This document shows, one piece after another, positions 24,340 to 34,100 of a DNA stretch of 64,000 bases. The position numbers were made by a program, and so were the translations under genes. Source of the stretch: Bacteroides sp. OM05-12 (GTDB lineage Bacteria > Bacteroidota > Bacteroidia > Bacteroidales > Bacteroidaceae); assembly GCF_003438995.1 (NCBI RefSeq), contig NZ_QSUN01000022.1:1-64000 (forward strand). The letters run 5' to 3'. Under the pieces are notes generated by a model that worked only from the letters and a program-made list of their open reading frames with translations, ran no database searches and had not been told where the DNA came from. Each line of letters starts with the position of its first letter. The stretch's first letter is position 1.

Positions 24340-24359
24340 TTAAACAAATACGTGTATCA

Positions 24360-24659
24360 TCAAATCTTATCCCGTTCGGTGCGGTACTGGTCGATGACGG
24401 GCAAGAGCCGGGCGACTTCTTCGGGTTTGTAGTAGAACTTGCGATTGAAACGCGAGTGCCCGATGATACGGTTGTCACGCAAGGTTTGCAGGGTGCGCGG
24501 GCTGATGCGGAGCATACGGCAGACGTCTTCACCGTCGAGCCATTTAGCCAGATGGCGGTCGTCACACTTGCGTGTGAGTACATTCACTTTTCCGGTTAGC
24601 GTTGCGATGTCTGAAAGCAACGCTTCAAAGGTTTTCTTTTCGATAATGATTATTTCCAT
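24360..24659 (-). CDS. Excisionase-like helix-turn-helix protein
   Basis: A 99-aa paralogue-like protein: LDGEDVCRMLRISPRTLQTLRDNRIIGHSRFNRKFYYKPEEVARLLP carries the HTH_17 pattern. The N-terminal 35 residues (MEIIIIEKKTFEALLSDIATLTGKVNVL) form a helix likely used for dimer contacts. It starts the minus-strand pair with 24020-24319. Related proteins on the plus strand (25455 and 25830) begin in the same way (MEIITMESSAYKELME), so all four seem to descend from one ancestor. Confidence 0.82.
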   Translation of the reverse strand: MEIIIIEKKTFEALLSDIATLTGKVNVLTRKCDDRHLAKWLDGEDVCRMLRISPRTLQTLRDNRIIGHSRFNRKFYYKPEEVARLLPVIDQYRTERDKI

Positions 24660-24844
24660 AATACTGTAATTTGATAATTAGGGTTTGATGCCGCTGTCTG
24701 CCCCTTCCTGGCATATATGGGCAAATCGCGGCAGGAATGATGCGAAAATAGGACTTCTTGCGGTCGGTCGGACTTGTCCGGCTGGTTGTGGCAGCTTGTG
24801 GCGCAATGGAATGAAGCCGTTTGTGCCAAATGCGAAAAATGTTG

Positions 24845-24908
24845 CGTGGGACACGCGTGTCTTGTGAAACGGGGTGAAAAGAAGCGGCTTACTTTGCTGC
24901 ATAATCAG
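24845..24908. repeat. 64-bp repeat copy A with palindrome GACACGCGTGTC
   Basis: The first 25 bp (24845-24869) and the last 13 bp (GCTGCATAATCAG, 24896-24908) are identical to copy B at 25377-25440, with exactly the same distance between them; the middle 26 bp have diverged. The repeat contains the perfect 12-bp palindrome GACACGCGTGTC (24850-24861). Copy A is followed by a 16-codon ORF at 24918-24968 (MPDKDFELKNHNENDW), perhaps a remnant of a gene whose leader this was. Confidence 0.75.
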
Positions 24909-25031
24909 GAAAAGAAAATGCCTGATAAAGATTTTGAATTGAAAAACCACAATGAAAACGATTGGTGATACTTGGGTTAATTAATTGCTTTACGTTGATT
25001 GGGCGTATGGTACTGCCGGGAGGCAGGAAAT

Positions 25032-25172
25032 ATGAATACAAACATGAATATGAACGCAAATGCGAATATGAATGTGATTGCGAATGTGATTGTTTGTTTA
25101 CCATATCAACCTGACTTCATACTGTTGGGAAATAGGATGAAGTTCTTATCTGAATGTGTTTTTTGTTTCTGA
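25032..25172 (+). CDS. Possible small ORF with Asn/Met-rich repeat (46 aa)
   Basis: An ORF beginning MNTNMNMNANANMNVIANVI and ending SECVFCF. The DNA behind the first 20 codons is a low-complexity AATATGAAnG/AATGCG tandem repeat. A purine-rich GGGAGGCAGGAAAT stands before the ATG, and a strong terminator begins at the stop codon (25172-25212), which argues for a transcript ending here. The peptide has no recognisable family. It could equally be non-coding RNA or a decayed sequence. Confidence 0.3.
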   Translation: MNTNMNMNANANMNVIANVIVCLPYQPDFILLGNRMKFLSECVFCF

Positions 25173-25212
25173 TGATGCCCTGCGGACAGCGGTCCGGGGG
25201 CATCATTTTTTT
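25172..25212 (+). terminator. Strong rho-independent terminator
   Basis: ATGATGCCC (25172-25180) pairs with GGGCATCAT (25198-25206), and CGGAC/GTCCG pair inside; seven T residues follow at 25206-25212. Confidence 0.9.
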
Positions 25213-25260
25213 ATACCGGACGGTGATACGGATTGGCGAGTGCGGCAGAGAACTGTATTG

Positions 25261-25330
25261 TAAGAATGGCGGTATTGATACGAAAGGATAAGAAAGGCGG
25301 TACTGATACAAAATCATAAGAATGGTGAGA
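25261..25330. repeat. 28-bp tandem repeat, two and a half copies
   Basis: Copies begin at 25261, 25289 and 25317 (TAAGAATGGCGGTATTGATA, TAAGAAAGGCGGTACTGATA, TAAGAATGGTGAGAATGAT), period exactly 28 bp. They stand 125-195 bp before the HTH gene at 25455, next to the palindromic repeat copy B. A protein-binding array is likely; the binder is unknown. Confidence 0.7.
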
Positions 25331-25376
25331 ATGATCCCCCAAAGGGAATTTTAAGGCCCTACACATAAAAATCTTA

Positions 25377-25440
25377 CGTGGGACACGCGTGTCTTGTGAA
25401 AGGACGTCACGGGAATGGACGAATTTCGCTGCATAATCAG
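25377..25440. repeat. 64-bp repeat copy B with palindrome GACACGCGTGTC
   Basis: This is the second copy of the repeat at 24845-24908, with palindrome at 25382-25393. Its GCTGCATAATCAG end is 14 nt before the ATG of the HTH gene at 25455, so the repeat forms the leader or operator of that gene. Confidence 0.75.
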
Positions 25441-25454
25441 AAAAACGGAAGGTT

Positions 25455-25826
25455 ATGGAGATTATTACAATGGAAAGTTCCGCTTATAAGGAACTGATGG
25501 AAAAGATAGAAAAGATAGCCGGGTATGTGCGCGAGAATGAACGCGAACAGGCAAAAAAGAAAGATACGGCAGACGTGTGGCTGGATAACCGGGAAGTCAT
25601 GTCACTTCTGGGTATCAGCCGCCGGACACTGCAACGGCTACGGGGAAGCGGACGTATCGGTTATGCTATCTTCCGGGGGGCGTGCCGTTATCCGTTTTCA
25701 GAAGTGGAACGGCTGATAAAAGAAAGCGTGTTCAACTGTAATCCCCAAACACTGGAAGAGTTTAAGCGGAATTATCTGCTACGCACAGGCGGCAAGCCTT
25801 CTAATATCCCACCTAATAACAAATAG
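25455..25826 (+). CDS. Helix-turn-helix protein of the ICE (excisionase-like)
   Basis: A 123-aa protein. Residues 1-40 form a polar helix (AYKELMEKIEKIAGYVREN). The HTH follows: WLDNREVMSLLGISRRTLQRLRGSGRIGYAIFRGACRYPFSEVERLIKE. The C-terminal tail (CNPQTLEEFKRNYLLRTGG) is basic. GGAAGG stands 4 nt before the ATG. The next HTH gene starts 3 nt after the stop, so they form an operon, controlled by the palindromic repeat upstream. Proteins of this kind regulate excision and transfer functions in Bacteroidales ICEs; the exact target is not known. Confidence 0.82.
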   Translation: MEIITMESSAYKELMEKIEKIAGYVRENEREQAKKKDTADVWLDNREVMSLLGISRRTLQRLRGSGRIGYAIFRGACRYPFSEVERLIKESVFNCNPQTLEEFKRNYLLRTGGKPSNIPPNNK

Positions 25827-25829
25827 CCT

Positions 25830-26186
25830 ATGGAATTTCTGGATATAAAAACCTTTGAGGGGTGGATGCGGCGTATCGTCGAACGGCTGGACCGACAGGA
25901 AGAACTGATTGCCACGCTTAAAGGTAAGCAGAAAGAACCGGAAGAGGATGTAAAATTACTGGACGGGGAACGCCTGCTCGACAATCAGGACTTGTGCCTG
26001 CTACTGCAAGTGAGCAAACGGTCGCTGCAACGCTACCGGAGCATCGGGGTACTGCCCTACGTGATGCTGAGGCACAAGACCTACTACAAAGAATCAGAGG
26101 TGCTGCGCTTTATTGCAACGCATTGCAGGATTTTCCATAAGGATGAAGTGGAACGGTACAAGGCACGTATCTCAAAATTGCCGTAG
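25830..26186 (+). CDS. Helix-turn-helix protein of the ICE (excisionase-like)
   Basis: A 118-aa protein, the second of the plus-strand HTH pair. Pattern: LLDNQDLCLLLQVSKRSLQRYRSIGVLPYVMLRHKTYYKESEVLRFI, preceded by a helix (WMRRIVERLDRQEELIATL) like those of its neighbours. Between this gene and the next (26187-26350) there is a 29-codon ORF at 26232-26321 (MIEEYTIEERKPGHSQKTGE...) that I cannot confirm as a gene. Confidence 0.82.
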   Translation: MEFLDIKTFEGWMRRIVERLDRQEELIATLKGKQKEPEEDVKLLDGERLLDNQDLCLLLQVSKRSLQRYRSIGVLPYVMLRHKTYYKESEVLRFIATHCRIFHKDEVERYKARISKLP

Positions 26187-26350
26187 GAATAAGGTTTTCA
26201 TTACGGTAACAGCGGGAAATGAGAACCGGATATGATTGAAGAATATACCATAGAAGAAAGGAAGCCTGGACACTCCCAAAAGACCGGAGAAAAGACGGTA
26301 GCGGGTGAACCGACTTCCTAATTAATATCCATTTAAAATCAATTTTAATT

Positions 26351-28267
26351 ATGGCTGAAAAAAAGAAAGATGAAGATGTTTTGCTCGTCAGGGATGAGAA
26401 GACGGGCGAGATCAGCGTGGTAGCCGGACTGAACAAGGACGGCACACCGAAACGGACACCTGCCAATCCGAAACAGTCGCAGGATTTCCTGCGGTTCGAC
26501 CGGAACGGTGATGCTATGACTACTTTCCTAACCAATTTCTACCGGCAATGCAAAGAGCCGAACCGCTTCGGGTTTTACCGTGTGGCAGTGGACGGGATGG
26601 ATAAGGTAATGGAGGTTGTGAAGAATTTCCTGAAAGAACCGGAAACGTACAAGGACCTGCTTGCACCCCACAAGGTGGATACGTCTGCCGTTGAACAGCA
26701 GGTGGCGCAGGAACGGGCGGGGCAAGAACAAGCCGCCGCACAAGGGGAAACGCAGCAGACGGAAACTGTGGAAGGTGAAGACCAAGCACAAGGACAAGCG
26801 GCAAGCGAAAGTGAAACGCCTGCCGAAAAAACGGCTGTCGAAGGCGAAGAGGTTACGACAAAGGTTACGGATGGAGAGCAACCGGAAGTTACGGAAGGGC
26901 AGCAGCAGGACGGAACAGCAGGACAACAGCAGGACGGGACGCAGGAGCAGCAAGCCGACGCAACAGGACAAACGCAGACGGGAAATGCCCCTGCTGCACA
27001 ACTCGACGAGAACGGTTTTAACTGGGCGACACTCGAACAACAATGGGGTATCTCCCTGCAAGAACTAACGGACAGCGGAGAACTGAAAAACCTGAATAAA
27101 ACCGGATTGTCGAACCTTGTCACTATCCACCCGGAAATCGCAGGGCAACGCTATGAGATACAAGCGAGACTGGAAGTGAGGACGATGCCGGACGGCAGCA
27201 AGAATTTTGAACCGCATTTTATCCAGAAAGAACCGAAACTGGATATGCCTTACAAAGACATCGAATTTACGGATGCAGACCGTAAGAGCTTGCAAGAGAA
27301 CGGTAATCTGGGGCGGACGGTGGAAATCGTGGACAAGGAAACGGGCGAAATCATTCCGTCGTACATCAGTATCGACAGACAAACGAACGAACTGACGGAT
27401 ATCCGGGTGAGCGAAATCAAAATCCCGCAAAAAATCGGAAAGACGGAGCTTGCCAAAGCTGAACAGGATTTGCTTGCCGCAGGGCTTCCACTGAAAAAGG
27501 AAATCGAACTGAACAACAACCGGAAATTTAATGCCACCCTGCAAGTGAACGTGCAGTACAAAGGTGTGGAGTTCGTGCCGAAAAACAAGCCGCTCGGTCA
27601 GAAAAAAGCGCAATGGCAAGGGAAAAAGGAACAACAAGCGGGCGAAAAGAGAGAAAGCCAGACTGCCGGAGAGCGAAAAAAAACGCCCAACGGCGACGGG
27701 AATACCGGACAGACGCAAGGCGGCAATAAGGCGAGCCAGTCTCCCAACGAAAACAAACCGGGACAAACGGGACAACCGGAACAAGCGGGACAGGAGAAGA
27801 AGCAACAGCAGTCCACCTGGCTGACTAAAGAGGGAACGATCCGCCCGATTGGAAAATGGAAGGGACAACCGTTTGATGAACAGCAGAAGAAGGATTATGT
27901 GGAAGGAAAGACGGTAGTGCTTCAAAACTCAACGGACCGGGAAGGCAACCCGTGTACACTGTATATCAAATTCGATTGGGAGAAAGGGAAACCGGTTGCC
28001 AACAGTGAAAGTCCGGATGTGAAACAAGCCACAGAGGTTATCCCGTCCAATGAGAGCCGCACGCAAATGGCGGTGAATAATGACGGTGCGACCAATGAAG
28101 CGACGAGGCATGTCAATCAGCCGCTTCAACAAGGGCAAGTCGCCCCTGCCAATGCCAAACAGCAGGAGCAGCAACAACAGGGAGAGCAGCAACAACAGGG
28201 AGAGCAGCAAGGGCAAAGCACATCGCAAGCGGACGAACCGAAAAAGAGCAGAGGAATGAGAATGTAG
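26351..28267 (+). CDS. DUF4099/DUF3945 domain protein of Bacteroidales ICEs
   Basis: A 638-aa acidic-to-neutral soluble protein. The N terminus (LLVRDEKTGEISVVAGLNKDG... to residue 110) precedes a low-complexity Q/E/G/T-rich linker (about 115-215). A DUF4099-like segment (NGFNWATLEQQWGISLQELTDSGELKNLNKTG) and DUF3945-like repeats (about 290-425 and 490-560: LPLKKEIELNNNRKFNATLQVN, GKWKGQPFDEQQKKDYVEGK) follow. The tail has a tandem 18-bp DNA repeat coding QQQQGE units (about 28168-28215). It is regularly found beside topB in these ICEs; the function is unknown, perhaps nucleic-acid handling. The family assignment is from recall. Confidence 0.75.
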   Translation: MAEKKKDEDVLLVRDEKTGEISVVAGLNKDGTPKRTPANPKQSQDFLRFDRNGDAMTTFLTNFYRQCKEPNRFGFYRVAVDGMDKVMEVVKNFLKEPETYKDLLAPHKVDTSAVEQQVAQERAGQEQAAAQGETQQTETVEGEDQAQGQAASESETPAEKTAVEGEEVTTKVTDGEQPEVTEGQQQDGTAGQQQDGTQEQQADATGQTQTGNAPAAQLDENGFNWATLEQQWGISLQELTDSGELKNLNKTGLSNLVTIHPEIAGQRYEIQARLEVRTMPDGSKNFEPHFIQKEPKLDMPYKDIEFTDADRKSLQENGNLGRTVEIVDKETGEIIPSYISIDRQTNELTDIRVSEIKIPQKIGKTELAKAEQDLLAAGLPLKKEIELNNNRKFNATLQVNVQYKGVEFVPKNKPLGQKKAQWQGKKEQQAGEKRESQTAGERKKTPNGDGNTGQTQGGNKASQSPNENKPGQTGQPEQAGQEKKQQQSTWLTKEGTIRPIGKWKGQPFDEQQKKDYVEGKTVVLQNSTDREGNPCTLYIKFDWEKGKPVANSESPDVKQATEVIPSNESRTQMAVNNDGATNEATRHVNQPLQQGQVAPANAKQQEQQQQGEQQQQGEQQGQSTSQADEPKKSRGMRM

Positions 28268-28348
28268 CCTGCGGACGCTCCCTATCAAGGCTGTGAGCTA
28301 CTGCACCGCTTACAGATAAACCATTCAGGTGCAGAAAAAAAATAATAG

Positions 28349-28360
28349 ACCACTAAATCC
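28349..28360 (+). promoter_or_regulatory. ACCACTAAATCC motif upstream of topB
   Basis: An exact copy of the shared motif; here it lies 63 nt before the topB ATG, farther than the 6-8 nt seen at other genes. The 28268-28423 gap holds no other recognisable signal. Confidence 0.5.
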
Positions 28361-28423
28361 ACAATCAGGTCTGCGGGAATACCGGAAGAAGGATTCGAGC
28401 AGGCTCTTAAAAAATTAATCAGT

Positions 28424-30565
28424 ATGAATTATAAATTTTGCATCCTTGCGGAAAAGCCCAGCGTGGCACGCGAGATTGCCCGCATCGTGGGCGCAACGAA
28501 GAGAGAAGAGGGTTATTTGTCGGGAAACGGCTATGCAGTGACATGGGCGTTCGGACATCTGGTACAGCCCGCCTTGCCGGATGGATACGGTATCAAGGGG
28601 TTCCACCGGGAAAATCTGCCTATTATTCCTCCGGTGTTTACTCTTATCCCACGCCAAAAGCGAACGGAGAAAGGCTATAAGCCGGACAGTGACGTGGTGG
28701 CACAGATAAAGGTGATCGGCCGCCTGTTCGCTGAAAGCGGGAAAATTATCGTCGCTACGGATGCGGGAAGAGAGGGAGAACTTATTTTCCGCTATCTGTA
28801 TGAATATATCGGGTGCGCCACGCCGTTTGACCGTCTGTGGATCAGTTCGCTGACGGATAAGGCTATCCGCGAAGGATTGGAACGGCTGGAATGCGGCAAT
28901 AAGTATGACAAGCTGTATTATGCGGCAAAAGCGAGAAGCGAAGCGGACTGGCTCGTGGGAATCAACGGTACGCAGGCTATCACCATTGCCGCCGGACGGG
29001 GTACGTATTCGCTCGGACGTGTACAGACACCCACACTGGCGATGGTGTGCGAACGCTATTGGCAGAACAAGCGGTTTACGCCCGAAGCGTTCTGGCAGGT
29101 GCATTTTGGGATGAAAGGCTGCGGGGAAAGCGATGCAGGGAATAGCGGCATACGGAATGACGGTGATAACCCTGCTTTCGTGAAATTGACCTCCGTAGAG
29201 AAATGGAAGGAGAAGGAACCCGCAGAGACGGCTTACCACTCGTTGCAGGCTGCGCAGACGGCAACGGTGACAAAGGTGGAACGCAAGGAAACGGTGCAGG
29301 ACACACCGCTATTGTATGACCTGACGACACTTCAGAAAGAAGCGAACAGTAAGCACGGCTTTTCTGCGGAGCAGACTCTCTCCATCGCCCAAAAGTTGTA
29401 TGAAGCGAAGCTGATTACCTATCCGAGAACGGGCAGCCGCCATATCCCGGAAGATGTGTTTGCGGAAATCCCCGCATTACTCGCCACACTGAAAAACAGT
29501 ATGACATGGGGCAGGCTTGCCGCCCGTATCGGAGAGCCGACACGCCGGAGCGTGGACGATACGAAGATTACGGACCATCACGCGCTGTTGATTACGGGTA
29601 TGAAGCCTAAGAACCTTTCGGGGGACGACATGACGGTCTATAATATGATAGCCGGCAGAATGCTGGAAGCATTCTCGGAAAAGTGCATTAAGGACGTAAC
29701 GACCGTTACCGCCGAATGTGGCGGCGTAACCTGCACGGTGAAAGGTGCGGTAACGAAGCAAGCAGGCTGGCGCAACATATATGGCGAGGAAAAGGAAGAA
29801 GCGGAATTGCCGGAATGGAACGAGGGGGACACGCTCGAAAAAATAGCGTGTTCCATCACCGAAGGGAAAACCAAACCGAAACCTTTCCATACAGAAGCGA
29901 CACTGCTCGCCGCTATGGAAACGGCAGGGAAAGAAATTGAGGACGAGGAACTGCGCCAGTCGCTGAAAGAGTGCGGCATCGGTACACCCGCCACCCGTGC
30001 CGCCATTATCGAAACACTGTTTGCACGCGATTATATGGTACGCCAGAAGAAAACGCTCGTGCCGACGGAGAAAGGGCTTGCACTTTATTCCGTCGTGAAA
30101 AATATGCGTATCGCCGATGTACAAATGACGGGTGAATGGGAACAAGCCCTTGCCAATATCGAAAAGGGGACGATGAATGCAGACACGTTCCGCAAAAGTA
30201 TCGAGGTATATACGGCACAGATTACCTCCGAACTGTTGTCGTGCGACAAACTGTTCTCGCATAAAGATTCGGGGTACACCTGCCCGAAATGCAAGTCGGG
30301 GACGATGCAGTTTTACGGGAAGGTGGTACGCTGCGACAATCCTGCCTGCGGTCTGCCCGTTTTCCGCATAATAGCCGGAAAGACACTTTCCGACGGGGAA
30401 GTGACAGACTTGCTGGTTCAAGGCAGGACGGGACTGCTGAAAGGCTTCCAAAGCAAGCAAGGCAACGGCTTTGAGGCTGTCATCGCATTTGACGCGGACT
30501 TCAATACGACGTTTGTTTTCCCGGAGAAGAAAAGGGGCGGGAAACGTCCGCAAAAAAGAAAATAA
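28424..30565 (+). CDS. topB: DNA topoisomerase III
   Basis: A 713-aa type IA topoisomerase. A TOPRIM domain opens the protein (CILAEKPSVAREIARIVGA; acidic triad region IIVATDAGREGELIFRYL), then the archway domains with the active-site tyrosine Y333 in LITYPRTGSRHIPED. The block GIGTPATRAAIIETLFARDYM matches the conserved domain end, and one C-terminal zinc finger (CPKCKSGTMQF...CDNPACGLP) follows. The enzyme cuts and passes single strands. TopB-like enzymes are standard in Bacteroidales ICEs and are thought to help excision or processing of the transferred strand. The length is normal and motifs are intact. Confidence 0.96.
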   Translation: MNYKFCILAEKPSVAREIARIVGATKREEGYLSGNGYAVTWAFGHLVQPALPDGYGIKGFHRENLPIIPPVFTLIPRQKRTEKGYKPDSDVVAQIKVIGRLFAESGKIIVATDAGREGELIFRYLYEYIGCATPFDRLWISSLTDKAIREGLERLECGNKYDKLYYAAKARSEADWLVGINGTQAITIAAGRGTYSLGRVQTPTLAMVCERYWQNKRFTPEAFWQVHFGMKGCGESDAGNSGIRNDGDNPAFVKLTSVEKWKEKEPAETAYHSLQAAQTATVTKVERKETVQDTPLLYDLTTLQKEANSKHGFSAEQTLSIAQKLYEAKLITYPRTGSRHIPEDVFAEIPALLATLKNSMTWGRLAARIGEPTRRSVDDTKITDHHALLITGMKPKNLSGDDMTVYNMIAGRMLEAFSEKCIKDVTTVTAECGGVTCTVKGAVTKQAGWRNIYGEEKEEAELPEWNEGDTLEKIACSITEGKTKPKPFHTEATLLAAMETAGKEIEDEELRQSLKECGIGTPATRAAIIETLFARDYMVRQKKTLVPTEKGLALYSVVKNMRIADVQMTGEWEQALANIEKGTMNADTFRKSIEVYTAQITSELLSCDKLFSHKDSGYTCPKCKSGTMQFYGKVVRCDNPACGLPVFRIIAGKTLSDGEVTDLLVQGRTGLLKGFQSKQGNGFEAVIAFDADFNTTFVFPEKKRGGKRPQKRK

Positions 30566-30638
30566 TGCGTATATTCGCCACTAAGTTCACGGACATAAGT
30601 CGTTCATACTATGCAGATAGTTGTACTGACCGGGCTGT

Positions 30639-30742
30639 GGATTTAGTGGTGGCACTTCGGGAGGGATACCCGGAGTGCTTTTGCGTTTATACCCTTTCCT
30701 TATTTTATCCTATCCTAAATATTCCACAAAACCACTAAATCC
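30639..30742 (+). promoter_or_regulatory. Inverted pair of the ACCACTAAATCC motif, able to form a long-range stem
   Basis: GGATTTAGTGGT at 30639-30650 is the exact complement of ACCACTAAATCC at 30731-30742, which stands 8 nt before the ATG of the DUF1896 gene. Together with one more flanking pair they could form a 13-bp stem with an 80-nt loop and so cover the start region. Whether this happens is inference. Confidence 0.5.
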
Positions 30743-30750
30743 ATAAGAAT

Positions 30751-31191
30751 ATGAGCCGAAAGAAGAAGCATACGGAGCTGGACTACTACGGTCTGTACCT
30801 GCTTAACTACCTTAAAGAGAGCCATCCCGACAAGGCAAACGACATGGCACTTGTTGAAGAACGTGCGCAGCGTGCCGCCAACGTGTACGACCAAAGTTTC
30901 CGTGAAGGTTATCCCGCTGCCGGAGCGCAGGAACTGGCGATGAAAAGCCTGCTGGAAGGGTTGCACTTTTCCAAGTACGATCTGTTGCGTGATGTACTGG
31001 AAAGTGAGTTCGAGGGAGAACTGCCCGGAGAAGAGATTCCTGCCTTTGCCCGGAAGTTGCTGCCGTTGCTTGAAAATGTATTTTCTATTTATGAACTGAC
31101 GGACGATTTTGCCCAATCGCCCGAACATGACTTGCTCTACACCGAGCTTACGGGTGCGGTAGCCCTTTATCTGGAAGAGTATGGCATTTAA
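30751..31191 (+). CDS. DUF1896-type protein of Bacteroidales ICEs
   Basis: A 146-aa acidic, mostly helical protein: [84 protein letters not shown]. This matches the DUF1896 family, regularly encoded just upstream of the large methylase-helicase in Bacteroidales ICEs. Its last 11 nt overlap the next gene, so the two are translationally coupled, and the product may act with the helicase. The function is unknown. Confidence 0.8.
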   Translation: MSRKKKHTELDYYGLYLLNYLKESHPDKANDMALVEERAQRAANVYDQSFREGYPAAGAQELAMKSLLEGLHFSKYDLLRDVLESEFEGELPGEEIPAFARKLLPLLENVFSIYELTDDFAQSPEHDLLYTELTGAVALYLEEYGI

Positions 31192-34100
31192 CCGCAAAGC
31201 GAAGCTGCGGGACAACATCGAGGCGATACGGACGGTATTCACGTTGGAGAAAGAAGGCAGAACGGCCACTCCCACAGAACGGGAGGTGCTGGAACGCTAT
31301 TGCGGTTTCGGCGGATTGAAATGTATTCTCAATCCTGCGGATGAACTGACCGATGCCGTCCATTGGGCAAAGAGCGACCTCGACCTGTTTCCCCTGACGG
31401 TGGAACTGCACCGTCTAATCCGTGAGAACAGCAAGGATGAACGGCAATACAAGCGTTATGTCAGTTCGCTGAAAAATTCGGTGCTTACGGCTTTCTACAC
31501 GCCCCGTGAGGTGACGGAAGGCATTGCGAAAGCATTGGTAAATTACAAAGTGGAAGCCCGCTTCCTGCTTGAACCGTCCGCCGGTCAAGGGGCGTTCATG
31601 GATGCGTACCGGAAGTTTTACCCGCAAACGGATATGACGGCTTTTGAAAAGGATTTGCTGACGGGTAAAATCCTGACACAACTCTATCCCGAATGCAAGG
31701 TGCGCACGGAAGGGTTCGAGAAGATGGAGAAGTATTTCAACGGTCACTTTGATGTGGCTCTCTCCAATATTCCTTTCGGAGACATTGCCGTATTCGATCC
31801 CGATTTCAGCAACAGCAAGTCGGCGGAACGACGCACGGCATTGAAGTCGATACATAATTATTTTTTCCTCAAAGGGCTGGATGCGGTGCGGGATGGCGGT
31901 ATCGTAGCCTTTATTACTTCACAAGGCGTTGTCAATTCCAGACGGAATGAAAACGTACTGAGGGAGATGTTCAGGCACGCGGACCTTGTTTCCGCCCTGC
32001 GCCTGCCGAACAACTTGTTTACGGACGGTGCGGGAACGGAAGTAGGCAGTGACCTGATTGTACTCCAAAAGAACAGGGACAAGGGTGATATGAGTGTGGA
32101 CGAGGATTTGCTTTGCGGGGGGTATTTGTCCGATAAGGGAGTGGCTGTGAACGAATATTTCCGGGAGTACCCCGACCGGATTATTTGTACCCAACAGAAA
32201 ATGGGGACAGATCCTTACGGAAAACCCGCAATGGAATATCTGCACGAGGGCGGCGTGCAAGGTATCGCAGACGATGTGTACGAGAAGTTGGGGATGGACT
32301 GTAACGCCCGGCTCGACATTATGCGTTATCTGGCGGAGATTATCAGGCAGAGAAAAACTGCCGTACCGCAGACGGAAAAAATACAAGAACGAACTGCGCC
32401 TGAAAATACCGTTCCTGCAAAGGATGAACGGTTGCCGGAAGAGATGACGGCTGAAACGGCTGCAATTACAGGAACAATACCTGTAACAGAAGATAAGGAA
32501 AGGGAAAAAGAAAAAACAGCAATGCCGGTGGAAGGCGGATTGTTCGCTTTTACCACTACGGATGTAAAGAAAGAAAAGGAAGAGGCAGAGCCAATGACTG
32601 CCCCCCTGCTGACACTGTACGACCTGTTCGGATTTACGCAGGCAGAACGAAGGGAGGCACAACAAGGCATAAAGAAGAAGAAAAGTCCCCAACGAAAAGG
32701 GAAAACCACCCCTGTACAGAAGAACCTTTTCGGTGATGTGAAGCCGCAAGCGGCAAACGATGCGAAAGATGCGCAAACGGCGAAAGGTACGACAAAACAG
32801 CCGGAAACCATTTCACCGCAACACACAAGCCAGAGAGAAAATCCGGCAGCGAGCACTGCTGAAGATACGGTACAGGCTGCGGAACAGATGGCTGCGGAAC
32901 AGACGGCTGCGCAGATGTCGGCACAAACGATAAATACCGATCCGGAAGAGGTGTATGCCGCCATTAATTGGGAAACGAACCCGCCCATTAACGGTTTTTA
33001 TGAAACAATGATGAGCCTGACACCCGAAAGGCGGGAGGAACTGCGGCAGAAAGCCGGATTGCACCGGGAAATGAAGACGGCGAAAACACAAACGACCGGA
33101 ACGACCGGCGCCACTAACGTGACGGCGGATAACAACGGCGGAAAGACGAGCCGTAACGGAACGTCCAATGGTAACGGAACTTCCAATGGTAACGAATGGA
33201 TGTATCCCGTTGAAAATGCCCCTGCGGAAGACCTGAAACGGCGTGCGCAAGAAGTAGAACAAGAAATGCGTGCGGAAGAAGCCGCACTGACGAAAGAAGA
33301 ACGGCAACGCAGACATGAGCAGGAGATGCAGCCGCGTCCGTATTCCCGTCCGGTGGACGCACACCTGAAAGAAGGTTCACTCGTGTGGGAATATACCGCG
33401 GGAGTGCGCTATCAGGTAGGCGTACTGAAGCGTGTAACCCCGTTGGGGGCAACCTTCCAACCGCTTGACCTCGACTCCGTACAGAAAGAAAAAGCACAGC
33501 AGTATATCCGGTTGCGCGACGCATACCAACGGCTTTACGCCAACGAAGCGGAGAAGCAGGAAGAGGACAAGGAGTGGCGCGAGCACCTGAACACGCACTA
33601 TGACGAGTTCGTGATGCGGTATGGGAACCTGAATGCCAAGCAGAACGTGAAACTTATTCTGATGGATGCCGCCGGACGTGACACGCTTTCACTGGAACGG
33701 GAAGAAGACGGAAAAATCGTGAGGGCGGACATCTTCGACCGTCCCGTATCGTTCGCCACTGAAGAAACAACCCATGTGGGAACAGCGACAGAGGCGCTGG
33801 CACTCTCGCTGAACCGGACGGGGGAAGTCGATCTGGATTATATGCAGTCGCTCACGGGAACCGACCGGGAGGAACTGACAGAGGAACTGAAAGGACGTAT
33901 CTATTATAATCCACTGAAAGACCATTACGAAATAAAGGACCGCTTCATCGCCGGGAATGTGGTGCAAAAAGCGGAAAATATTTCCAGATGGCTGGCGGCA
34001 AACGAGGAAGAAGGCGAAAGCCATCCGATGAAAGCAGCAGCAGAAGCCTCACTCGCCGCGCTGCATGAAGCGCAACCCCGCCCTATCAGCTTTGAAGAAC

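Noticed and set aside
24774..24968. 64-codon ORF with CxxC motifs (CAKCEKCCVGHAC)
   Set aside because: The cysteines come from the repeat and palindrome sequence; no start signal, and the frame is not kept in repeat copy B.
25261..25330. 28-bp repeats as a CRISPR array
   Set aside because: The units are directly adjacent without spacers and no cas genes are nearby.
26232..26321. 29-codon ORF (MIEEYTIEERKPGHSQKTGE...) between HTH gene and DUF3945 gene
   Set aside because: Codon use is plausible but it is too short and without a clear start signal; not listed as a gene.
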